A DNA stretch of 5,255 bases. Source: Pseudomonadota bacterium. Lineage in GTDB: Bacteria > Desulfobacterota > BSN033 > WVXP01 > G020346125. Location: positions 1 to 5,255 of the forward strand of contig DAOVGJ010000084.1 of the NCBI GenBank assembly GCA_030672465.1, read 5' to 3'. The notes below the pieces were generated by a model that was not told where the DNA came from, made no database searches, and saw only the letters and a list, made by a program, of their open reading frames with translations. The translations under genes were made by a program, and so were the position numbers. Shown one piece after another: positions 1 through 5,255 of the stretch (position 1 is its first letter; every line of letters begins with the position of its first letter).

Positions 1-1553
1 AAATTTTCGACTTCGGCAGGTTGGACGAGACCTATTTCATCGCCATGGAATTCGTGTTGGGGAGTAACCTCCGCGGAATTATGGAGAAAACAGCGCAATT
101 GGATACTCGGCTGTCCGTCAATGATTGCATCTTCATTATCAAGAAGGCGGCCATCGGACTCGACTATGCCCACCGGAAACGGAATCTCCAGAATCATCCC
201 CTCAATATCATTCACAGGGATATCAGCCCGCAAAACCTCTTGGTTTCCTATGAGGGGGAGGTGAAATTGACCGATTTCGGCATTGCAAAGGCGGCTTTAA
301 CGACCTCCATAACCAAAACAGGGGTTTTGAAGGGTAAGGTTTCCTACATGTCTCCCGAGCAGGCCCGCGGGGAGGGAATAGACAGGAGATCGGATATTTT
401 CTCATTGGGAGCTGTATTTTATGAACTGCTGACACACCGAAAGCTCTTCGAGGGGGAGTCGGAACTCCAGATCCTCGAAAGGCTGAAAGATCCCCATATA
501 GAGCCTCCGTCCCGCCTTAACCCGGATATCCCGATGGAATTGGATCGGATCGTTCTGAAGGCCTTGGCCACGCGGCCACAAGACCGGTATCATTCGGCGG
601 AAGAGATGTTTACCCAATGTGAAGCCTTTCTTGCCTCCCGGGATGATTTTGCCAGCACCTATGGCTTCCGGAACTTCCTTCGGATTATATTTAGGGATGA
701 GATCGAGGGGGAAGAAAGGGAGATCCGGGAGGAATTCGAATGGGTCCGCTCCTTTGAGATCAATCAGGAGAAGACTCATTCCGTCGCTGACCGTCCATGT
801 TCCCCGGCTTATCATGAGCACTCTCTTCCCCGGCGTGGCCTCGGCTTATTTTGGAGGCTCAAGCATATGACCATTGTCACGGGGGTCCTGATCCTGGGGT
901 TCTTTTTATTCCTAGCCTTCATGCCTACTTCCTCCCAGACGAACAAGAAGGTTCCAACAGCGGATGACCGTGTTCGTTATGCCCTATTCTGTTTTGGCCA
1001 GGCCAGATTTGAACGGGCTATCGATGAGTTCGGAAAGGCCTTTAAAATGGAGCCATCTTATGCTAATAGATATCGGAAGCAGTTGGCAAGGGTCCTCCTG
1101 GGAAGGGGGAAAGCGAATATTCCTCAAAAAGTGGACATGGCCATAAGGGATTTCGAGGCAGCTCGGAGGCTCGACCCAGGGAATCATGAGACCTATTTTC
1201 ACCTGGGACAAGCGTTTATGAAATGCGGGAAATACGACAAAGCCCTGAACCAATACGAACAATCCATTGCCATAATGGCCGAGAACCCTGATGCCCATTT
1301 TAACCTCGGGTACATCTTCTTGGCTCGGAAGGAATATGCTAGTGCTGCCCGGGAGTTCGAAGATGTGGTTAAACTCAAACCGCCATATCTGGGCGATGCC
1401 TATGTCAACCTGGGAATCGCACGCTACAACGCGGGCCACCTCAAAGAGGCCCTTATGGCCTTCAAAAAGGCCCTTGAACTGCCCCCCAATAACAGAAAGA
1501 TATCTTCTTACATCGATGCCATAAAGGCTCAATTGAGGAAAAGAGGGTCTTGA
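1..1553 (+). CDS. Ser/Thr protein kinase with one membrane span and C-terminal TPR repeats (5' end cut by window)
   Basis: This is a Hanks-type (PknB-like) kinase that phosphorylates proteins on Ser/Thr. The frame is open to the left edge from base 3 (IFDFGR before a TTG codon at 21), and that sequence already belongs to the kinase fold. The TTG is therefore not the start, and the ATP-loop and catalytic Lys lie outside the window. Numbering from the TTG: hinge region around 1-20, catalytic loop HRDISPQN at 65-72 (catalytic Asp67, metal-binding Asn72), DFG at 85-87, an SPE in place of APE followed by QARGE, and SDIFSLG in the C-lobe. A hydrophobic span lies at about 283-302 (bases 867-926). 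After it come TPR-like helices: a degenerate one near 318-350, then clear repeats at 388-421, 422-457 and 458-489. The predicted layout is cytoplasmic kinase, membrane anchor, and TPR domain outside in the periplasm, perhaps as sensor or docking surface. The Lys usual two residues after the catalytic Asp is Ser, a variant frequent in deltaproteobacterial kinases. Its substrate is unknown. The family call is secure. Confidence 0.95.
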   Translation, partial: IFDFGRLDETYFIAMEFVLGSNLRGIMEKTAQLDTRLSVNDCIFIIKKAAIGLDYAHRKRNLQNHPLNIIHRDISPQNLLVSYEGEVKLTDFGIAKAALTTSITKTGVLKGKVSYMSPEQARGEGIDRRSDIFSLGAVFYELLTHRKLFEGESELQILERLKDPHIEPPSRLNPDIPMELDRIVLKALATRPQDRYHSAEEMFTQCEAFLASRDDFASTYGFRNFLRIIFRDEIEGEEREIREEFEWVRSFEINQEKTHSVADRPCSPAYHEHSLPRRGLGLFWRLKHMTIVTGVLILGFFLFLAFMPTSSQTNKKVPTADDRVRYALFCFGQARFERAIDEFGKAFKMEPSYANRYRKQLARVLLGRGKANIPQKVDMAIRDFEAARRLDPGNHETYFHLGQAFMKCGKYDKALNQYEQSIAIMAENPDAHFNLGYIFLARKEYASAAREFEDVVKLKPPYLGDAYVNLGIARYNAGHLKEALMAFKKALELPPNNRKISSYIDAIKAQLRKRGS

Positions 1554-2422
1554 GGGAGAGGGGGCTTCATAACGAGAATGGGCGGATCAAATGGATTTCC
1601 GTTCCCTGTAATTTCTGTGGCCTTTATGGGGGGAAACTGATCCATCGGGAAGGGCAGTACAAGATGTGGAAATGCCCCTCTTGTGATTTCATCTATCTCA
1701 ACCCCAGGCCTGACTCTAATTCCCTGCGCTCTTATTATCAAAGCTATCTGCCCGAGGATGAATTGGGCATCGAGCGGTGGCGGGAAATGATGACGCGGGT
1801 TTTTTCCCGGGCCGCCGATTTCATCGAGGAGAAGCACCTTAAGGGGAGAATATTGGATGTGGGGACGGGATATGGCCACTTCCTTTTGGAAATGGAAAGG
1901 AGGGGCTGGGAAGCCCTTGGACTGGAGATTTCAGGCACAGGGGTGGAATTCGCCAGGAAACGGTTGGGCGTAAATATCCTCGCCAAAACACTGGAAGAGA
2001 GCCGACTTCCGGATAATCACTTCGATGCCATCACCGCCTTTTATCTCATCGAGCACCTCGATGATCCGATGGCTTTCCTGAGGGAATGCCATCGAGTTTT
2101 GAAGCCCGGGGGGTTGATTCTCTTAAGATACCCCCATACCACCCCCATTAAGGACTTTTTGGGGTTCCTCGGCATTCCAAACAGCCTTTACGACGCACCC
2201 TATCACTTGAACGACTTTTCCCCGAAAACCATCGAGAAATTCCTGGATAAGGCGGGGTTTACCCGATTTCAATCCTTTATAGGGGGATATACCCTCCCTG
2301 GCCATTTCCCCTCAAGGGTTGTTTCCCGGTTGTTTGGTAGTATATCCCAGGGGTTCTTTCTCCTGTCGGGCAATCGATTTCTGTTTCCCGGTGTTAGCAA
2401 GACGGCTACGGGAAGGAAGTGA
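1550..2422 (+). CDS. Zinc-ribbon class I SAM-dependent methyltransferase
   Basis: A 290-residue protein predicted to transfer a methyl group from S-adenosylmethionine; the acceptor is unknown. The N-terminus carries a CxxC...CxxC zinc ribbon (Cys20, 23, 42, 45). A Rossmann methyltransferase domain follows, with motif I ILDVGTGYG at 101-109, the acidic residue ending strand 2 at Glu126, FDAITAFYLIEHLDDP at 158-173, and LKPGG at 184-188. The segment after about 205 (YHLNDFSPKTIEKFLDKAGF type) matches the tail of Methyltransf_23-like enzymes. Proteins of this build often sit in glycan, lipid or secondary-metabolite gene sets. The start is taken as TTG at 1550, overlapping the kinase stop as TTGA; purine-rich GAGGA at 1535-1539 is a possible ribosome site about 10 bases upstream. 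No ATG lies before codon 39, which is inside the zinc ribbon, so a start there would break the domain. Translational coupling to the kinase is likely. No signal peptide or membrane span is seen, so it should be cytoplasmic. Confidence 0.9.
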   Translation: MRERGLHNENGRIKWISVPCNFCGLYGGKLIHREGQYKMWKCPSCDFIYLNPRPDSNSLRSYYQSYLPEDELGIERWREMMTRVFSRAADFIEEKHLKGRILDVGTGYGHFLLEMERRGWEALGLEISGTGVEFARKRLGVNILAKTLEESRLPDNHFDAITAFYLIEHLDDPMAFLRECHRVLKPGGLILLRYPHTTPIKDFLGFLGIPNSLYDAPYHLNDFSPKTIEKFLDKAGFTRFQSFIGGYTLPGHFPSRVVSRLFGSISQGFFLLSGNRFLFPGVSKTATGRK

Positions 2423-2455
2423 GCGAACCCTTGGCTGCCCTCAAACCATTCGGTC

Positions 2456-2462
2456 GAGAGGA
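2456..2462 (+). promoter_or_regulatory. Ribosome binding site deciding the LolA-like start
   Basis: GAGAGGA ends four bases before ATG 2467. It is the best Shine-Dalgarno match in this region and supports that start over the in-frame GTG at 2419. Confidence 0.7.
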
Positions 2463-2466
2463 CGGG

Positions 2467-3138
2467 ATGAAGAGATTTATCAAGAGATGGCTGGGATTTC
2501 TGATGATAGTTTTGATGTCCTTGGGATTGCCGATTCAGGCCATAGCCCAGGGACAGCTCGATAAGGATTTCATCCTCCGCCAGCTTGCCAAAGCCCAGAG
2601 GGAGATAGAGGATTTTACCGCCGATCTCATTCAGGAGAAACGAATCTCCCTTTTGAAAAAAAACATTATCTCTCATGGGGTGATTGAACTCAAGCGCCCC
2701 AATAGGGTTCTCATCGAGCTCTTCGACCCCGATCCAAGCCTGATGGTGGTAGACGGGGATTCCCTATGGCTTTACTTTAAACGGGAAAGGGTTGCCCAAA
2801 GGTACAACGTTGGAAATAACCCCATGCTCAAAAGATATCTCATGATCCTTGACAACCCCTTCAAAGGCGAATGGGGGGAGCTCACTTCGATAAGAAAAGA
2901 GGGCGATTTTGCAGTCCTGGAAGTCATCCCGGGGGAGGTCGAGGCGATCTTCTCAAAAATCACCTTTTGGGTATCTACCCAGGACTGGCTGATAAGAAAG
3001 CTGGCGCTTTACGAAAAAAGCGGGGATTTTACCGTGCTGTCTTATGAGAATATTCGGGTCAATACGGGAATTCCCGACTCCCATTTCAAGGTCGACCTGC
3101 CGGCCGATGTGGAGATCTTGCAGCCCACTCAACCATAA
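2467..3138 (+). CDS. lolA: LolA-like outer-membrane lipoprotein carrier (COG2834 family), secreted
   Basis: A 223-residue protein with a Sec signal peptide: MKRFIKRW basic start, hydrophobic core at about residues 9-22, and probable cleavage after AIA at 25-27. The mature part has the LolA pattern: an early helix with DFTADLIQEKR, then GVIELKRPNRVLIE, DPSLMVVDGDSLWLYF, and the closing HFKVDLPADVEIL. Known LolA takes lipoproteins from the LolCDE transporter and ferries them across the periplasm to the outer membrane. Relatives with the same fold bind other lipids, so the exact cargo is uncertain. I prefer ATG 2467, because GAGAGGA at 2456-2462 is a strong ribosome site at good spacing and this start gives a normal signal peptide. 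The frame is open up to GTG 2419, which overlaps the methyltransferase stop as GTGA. That start would add 16 residues before the signal peptide and looks less natural. The gene lies 44 bp after the methyltransferase and is the last of the plus-strand set. The gene symbol is a family-level assignment. Confidence 0.85.
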   Translation: MKRFIKRWLGFLMIVLMSLGLPIQAIAQGQLDKDFILRQLAKAQREIEDFTADLIQEKRISLLKKNIISHGVIELKRPNRVLIELFDPDPSLMVVDGDSLWLYFKRERVAQRYNVGNNPMLKRYLMILDNPFKGEWGELTSIRKEGDFAVLEVIPGEVEAIFSKITFWVSTQDWLIRKLALYEKSGDFTVLSYENIRVNTGIPDSHFKVDLPADVEILQPTQP

Positions 3139-3268
3139 TGTCACCATGCGCCACGTCGAGCACGGATCCGTATCGCTTGGTGACGCGGTGGAGGACGAGG
3201 TTCTTGTGAGGTAGTGGAGGGACAAACGGATGTTCCATGGCCCGAGGCTTTAGGTAATTACTACGATG
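3139..3268. other. Convergent intergenic gap without a recognised gene
   Basis: This stretch separates the ends of the LolA-like gene (plus) and lgt (minus). It contains the inverted repeat at 3140-3184, a short plus-frame stretch (ATG at 3146 to TAG at 3212-3214, 22 codons) with coding-like composition, and a small palindrome GTAATTAC at 3254-3261. No intrinsic terminator, tRNA or convincing gene was found. The short frame is discussed under findings as a possible gene remnant. Confidence 0.5.
3140..3184. repeat. Imperfect inverted repeat with inner palindrome in the convergent gap
   Basis: The arms GTCACCATGCG (3140-3150) and CGCTTGGTGAC (3174-3184) are reverse complements at 10 of 11 positions, separated by 23 bases. 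Inside the spacer, ACGGATCCGT (3162-3171) is a perfect 10-bp palindrome. The structure lies two bases after the LolA-like stop, between two convergent genes. A stem here could help end transcription from either side, but no T-run follows on either strand, so it is not a classical intrinsic terminator. A binding site or chance are the alternatives. Confidence 0.45.
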
Positions 3269-4030
3269 TTATTGCCTTTCCCTGTGCCGTCGAATCAAGG
3301 TTATGGAGGCGAGGAGAATGAGGAAAAGGCTTACGATCTGGGCAACTCTAAACCCGGCGAACATCAGGCTATCCATCCTGAGCCCTTCAATCCAGAATCG
3401 GCCGAGGGAATACAGCATGAGATAGGCGAGAAATACATCGCCCCTGATTATATCCTTTCTGCGTCTGACCCACAGTAAAAAGAGGAAGACGAAAAAATCC
3501 CAGAGGGATTCATAGAGAAAAGTAGGATGAAAGTGGGTTTGTTGTATGTATTGAAGGGGTCGATGGACCTCATCGATGAAAATACCCCAAGGCAGATTTG
3601 TCGGCCTTCCGAAGGCCTCCTGGTTGAAGAAGTTACCCCAGCGCCCGATGGCCTGGCCGAGGATGAGGCTCGGGGCACAGATATCGGCAACAAGCCAGAA
3701 GGAAAACCCCTTTAGGCGGGTATAAATAAGCCCCGTAACAATTCCTCCCACCACCGCTCCATGGATTGCGAGTCCGCCGTGCCAGAAGGCGAAGATCTCC
3801 TTCACATTATTCCGGTAAACGTCCCAGGAGAAGATGACATAATAGAGCCTTGCTCCTACAATGGCGCTTATAAGCAGATAAAAGAATAGATCATAGATGA
3901 GCTCGATGCTCACTGCCTGCCGTTTGGCCTCCCGTCCTGCCAGGACCAATCCGAGGATCACCCCAGCCATGATGAGAACACCATACCATCGGATACTCAA
4001 TGGACCAATCTGGAATATTATCGGGCTCAT
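3269..4030 (-). CDS. lgt: Prolipoprotein diacylglyceryl transferase (Lgt)
   Basis: An inner-membrane enzyme that moves a diacylglyceryl group from phosphatidylglycerol onto the lipobox Cys of prolipoproteins, the first step of lipoprotein maturation. The 253-residue, strongly hydrophobic protein shows the family marks in order: IGPLSIRWYG at 8-17 near the N-terminus; WHGGLAIHG at 83-91, whose His90 corresponds to the essential His103 of the E. coli enzyme; the signature GRWGNFFNQEAFG at 129-141 with Arg130, Asn133 and Glu138; HPTFLYES at 168-175; and the late RxxxExxR (Arg211, Glu215, Arg218). Every expected key residue I know is present, so it should be active. The length is slightly short of the usual 260-290 but complete at both ends. 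The ATG at 4030 gives the canonical Lgt start. The ribosome site is weak: AAAAGGGG at 4043-4050 lies about 12 bases upstream. It follows xdhC by 44 bp on the same strand, so cotranscription is likely. Confidence 0.97.
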   Translation of the reverse strand: MSPIIFQIGPLSIRWYGVLIMAGVILGLVLAGREAKRQAVSIELIYDLFFYLLISAIVGARLYYVIFSWDVYRNNVKEIFAFWHGGLAIHGAVVGGIVTGLIYTRLKGFSFWLVADICAPSLILGQAIGRWGNFFNQEAFGRPTNLPWGIFIDEVHRPLQYIQQTHFHPTFLYESLWDFFVFLFLLWVRRRKDIIRGDVFLAYLMLYSLGRFWIEGLRMDSLMFAGFRVAQIVSLFLILLASITLIRRHRERQ

Positions 4031-4074
4031 AAGGTTATTTTACCCCTTTTCCCCATCCTCTAGCGGAGGCCTGT

Positions 4075-4887
4075 CTACCCACCCTTTTCCGCGCTCCTTG
4101 ACGAAGCTCCATACGTCCGAGACAGGGACTTGCCTTTTCTGACAGAAATAACTTCCGCTGCAATGCTGAGGGCAATTTCCTCGGGCGTTTCCGCCCCGAT
4201 ATCCAGGCCTATGGGGGCGTGGAGTTTGGAGAAACGCTCCCTCTGGATTCCCTTCGAAATCAGGTCCTCCTTAATGGTCCTAATCTTTTTCCCGCTTCCG
4301 ATCATTCCCACATAGCGAAAATCCTTTCCGATGATGCGTTCGAGAACGGCCTCGTCTTTTGAAAATCCCCGCGTAAGGATTACGATATATGCATTGCTCT
4401 CCGGAGGAAGCCTCTCCGCATAAGACTCCATATCCTCCGAATGGACCTCTTCGATATCCGCAAAGCGACCACCTTCTGGCACTTCGGGGTTATCGTCCAC
4501 CACGGTTACCCGAAAGCCCATCGACCGCATCAGAGGGGCCAATGCCTCTGTAATATGACCAGCACCGAATATGATGAGTTTCTCCCGCAGGTTAATGGGT
4601 TCTATATAAATCTCCATCTCCCCGCCACACATCATGTCCAAACTGCCCTCGAGGGTAAAGGATGTCAGTTTCGCTTTTCCTCCTTTCAGGGCTTCAAGGG
4701 ATTCCTCGACCACCTTTTTTTCCAGACCACCACCTCCCAGGGTTCCAACGGTACTCCCATCCTCCATGACGATCATTTTGGACCCTGCCTTTCTCGGGGT
4801 TGACCCTTTCGTACGAACCACGATGGCTAAGGCCGCTTGCCCTCCCTCTTTTTCGATATCCGCCAATTTTTGAAATATATCCTTCAT
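4075..4887 (-). CDS. xdhC: XdhC/CoxI-family molybdenum hydroxylase maturation factor
   Basis: A 270-residue cytoplasmic protein of the XdhC family. The studied members bind molybdenum cofactor, promote its sulfuration, and deliver it to xanthine dehydrogenase-type enzymes. The N-terminal XdhC_CoxI domain shows GSTPRKAGSKM at 28-38, GTLGGGGLE at 48-56 and MCGGEMEIYIEP at 86-97 with conserved Cys87. The C-terminal Rossmann-type XdhC_C domain begins near 103 with IIFGAGHI (GAGH at 108-111) and an acidic pair ending strand 2 (Asp131-Asp132). It continues with YVGMIGSGKK at 192-201 and ends with HAPIGLDIGAETPEEIA at 223-239. Length is normal and both domains are intact. Some members carry a Cys in the GGGxxE motif; here that site reads Gly-Leu. 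The start ATG at 4887 is supported by AAGGGG at 4894-4899, six bases upstream. No molybdoenzyme or cofactor gene lies in the window, so the client is unknown. lgt follows 44 bp downstream. Confidence 0.93.
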   Translation of the reverse strand: MKDIFQKLADIEKEGGQAALAIVVRTKGSTPRKAGSKMIVMEDGSTVGTLGGGGLEKKVVEESLEALKGGKAKLTSFTLEGSLDMMCGGEMEIYIEPINLREKLIIFGAGHITEALAPLMRSMGFRVTVVDDNPEVPEGGRFADIEEVHSEDMESYAERLPPESNAYIVILTRGFSKDEAVLERIIGKDFRYVGMIGSGKKIRTIKEDLISKGIQRERFSKLHAPIGLDIGAETPEEIALSIAAEVISVRKGKSLSRTYGASSRSAEKGG

Positions 4888-4893
4888 GTTTGG

Positions 4894-4899
4894 CCCCTT
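4894..4899 (-). promoter_or_regulatory. Ribosome binding site of xdhC
   Basis: On the minus strand AAGGGG sits six bases before the ATG at 4887, a good Shine-Dalgarno match and spacing. Confidence 0.6.
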
Positions 4900-4977
4900 G
4901 CCGATAAGAACTGTCTATCAGTTACCATAGCCAAAGGTTAACTTCAGGAAGCAAAAAATTCAAGAAAGTTATACGAA

Positions 4978-5255
4978 TCACCGGTACCTGGTAGGAAAAA
5001 GACCTTCTATGCTCAGGAGGTTTCGGTCGAAGAACAGGATTTGAAGGCTCATCGCCAAGACCAGAACGTCTCTTACCATGTCAGAGATGCCGATCTTATC
5101 CGCGGTGGTGCTAACGGTAAAACAGCCACAGCTGATATCGATGCCCCGATAGAGGCTTATAGAGAGAGCGGAGAAAAAGAGGATGAGGAGAATGCTCAGG
5201 ATAAGGGCTGCTGCCCGGGGAAACAAACCGATGATAAGGAGGATTCCACAGACCA
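4978..5255 (-). CDS. MauE/DoxX-like integral membrane protein (5' end cut by window)
   Basis: This is the C-terminal part of a small membrane protein. The frame is open to the right edge: upstream of a TTG at 5226 it reads VCGILLIIGL, which continues the same hydrophobic family pattern, so that TTG is very unlikely to be the true start and the beginning lies outside. Visible parts are a first hydrophobic helix with GLFPRAAA after it, a second long helix (about bases 5150-5210), the motif ISCGCF with Cys codons at 5128-5130 and 5122-5124, and a further hydrophobic helix beginning MVRDVLVLAM. A CGCF motif after an RGIDI-type turn is typical of the MauE branch of the DoxX-like superfamily. MauE itself is needed for methylamine dehydrogenase maturation, and relatives are linked to thiol-disulfide or quinone-dependent redox. 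No methylamine genes are visible, so the role is unknown. The gene ends with TGA, 97 bp before xdhC on the same strand. Confidence 0.8.
   Translation of the reverse strand, partial: VCGILLIIGLFPRAAALILSILLILFFSALSISLYRGIDISCGCFTVSTTADKIGISDMVRDVLVLAMSLQILFFDRNLLSIEGLFPTRYR

Noticed and set aside
402..821. 139-codon minus-strand frame inside the kinase domain
   Set aside because: It mirrors the kinase C-lobe coding sequence and shows no family pattern.
984..1532. 182-codon minus-strand frame inside the kinase TPR region
   Set aside because: It is a shadow of the clear TPR coding frame, without recognisable motifs of its own.
3138..3209. Short plus-strand frame from an ATG overlapping the LolA-like stop (TAATG)
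   Set aside because: It has 23 codons with no ribosome site of its own or recognisable sequence; the alternative frame from 3146 is more coding-like.
2953..3225. 90-codon minus-strand frame covering the end of the LolA-like gene and the gap
   Set aside because: It is antisense to a well-supported gene for most of its length and its sequence shows no recognisable domain.
3254..3261. GTAATTAC palindrome near the lgt end
   Set aside because: It is only eight bases, AT-rich, and has no supporting context.
4951..4963. T-rich run after the MauE-like gene (minus strand GAATTTTTTGC) as an intrinsic terminator
   Set aside because: No stable GC-rich stem directly precedes the T-run.
4888..4977. Possible promoter upstream of xdhC: TTGAAT (minus strand, 4958-4963) with TAACCT 17 bases downstream
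   Set aside because: The -10 match is only three of six and no other good pair was found, so xdhC may equally be read through from the MauE-like gene.
1..5255. CRISPR array, tRNA, rRNA, insertion sequence or attachment site
   Set aside because: No regularly spaced repeats, cloverleaf pattern, transposase motif or terminal repeats were seen.

Overview
The window looks like an ordinary chromosomal stretch of a Gram-negative bacterium. A LolA-like periplasmic carrier and Lgt point to an outer-membrane, lipoprotein-making cell. The kinase architecture (catalytic loop HRDISPQN, one membrane span, TPR tail) is of the kind common in Desulfobacterota/Myxococcota (old Deltaproteobacteria). That assignment is inferred from protein style only, because there is no rRNA or other marker gene here. 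Base composition is moderate in GC and fairly even.

Left half, plus strand (1-3138): three tightly packed genes run in one direction. They are a Ser/Thr protein kinase with a C-terminal TPR domain (its N-terminal lobe is cut off by the window edge), a zinc-ribbon SAM-dependent methyltransferase whose TTG start overlaps the kinase stop, and an exported LolA-like protein 44 bp further on. The spacing suggests one operon whose promoter lies left of the window.

Middle (3139-3268): a 130-bp gap between convergent genes. It holds an imperfect inverted repeat, a perfect 10-bp palindrome, and a short coding-like stretch that may be a decayed gene fragment. No classical terminator with a T-run was seen.

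Right half, minus strand (3269-5255): read from right to left, these are the C-terminal part of a MauE/DoxX-like membrane protein (cut by the right edge), an XdhC-family molybdenum-hydroxylase maturation factor, and lgt (prolipoprotein diacylglyceryl transferase). xdhC and lgt are 44 bp apart and probably cotranscribed. The 97-bp gap upstream of xdhC could hold a promoter, but none is convincing.

Working together: Lgt lipidates prolipoproteins, and a LolA-type protein would carry mature lipoproteins across the periplasm, so the two convergent genes touch the same pathway. The kinase would signal between cytoplasm and periplasm. XdhC and the MauE-like protein have no partner genes in view. No clearly new biological system was found. 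The items most worth a second look are the convergent gap and the kinase-methyltransferase-LolA gene set.
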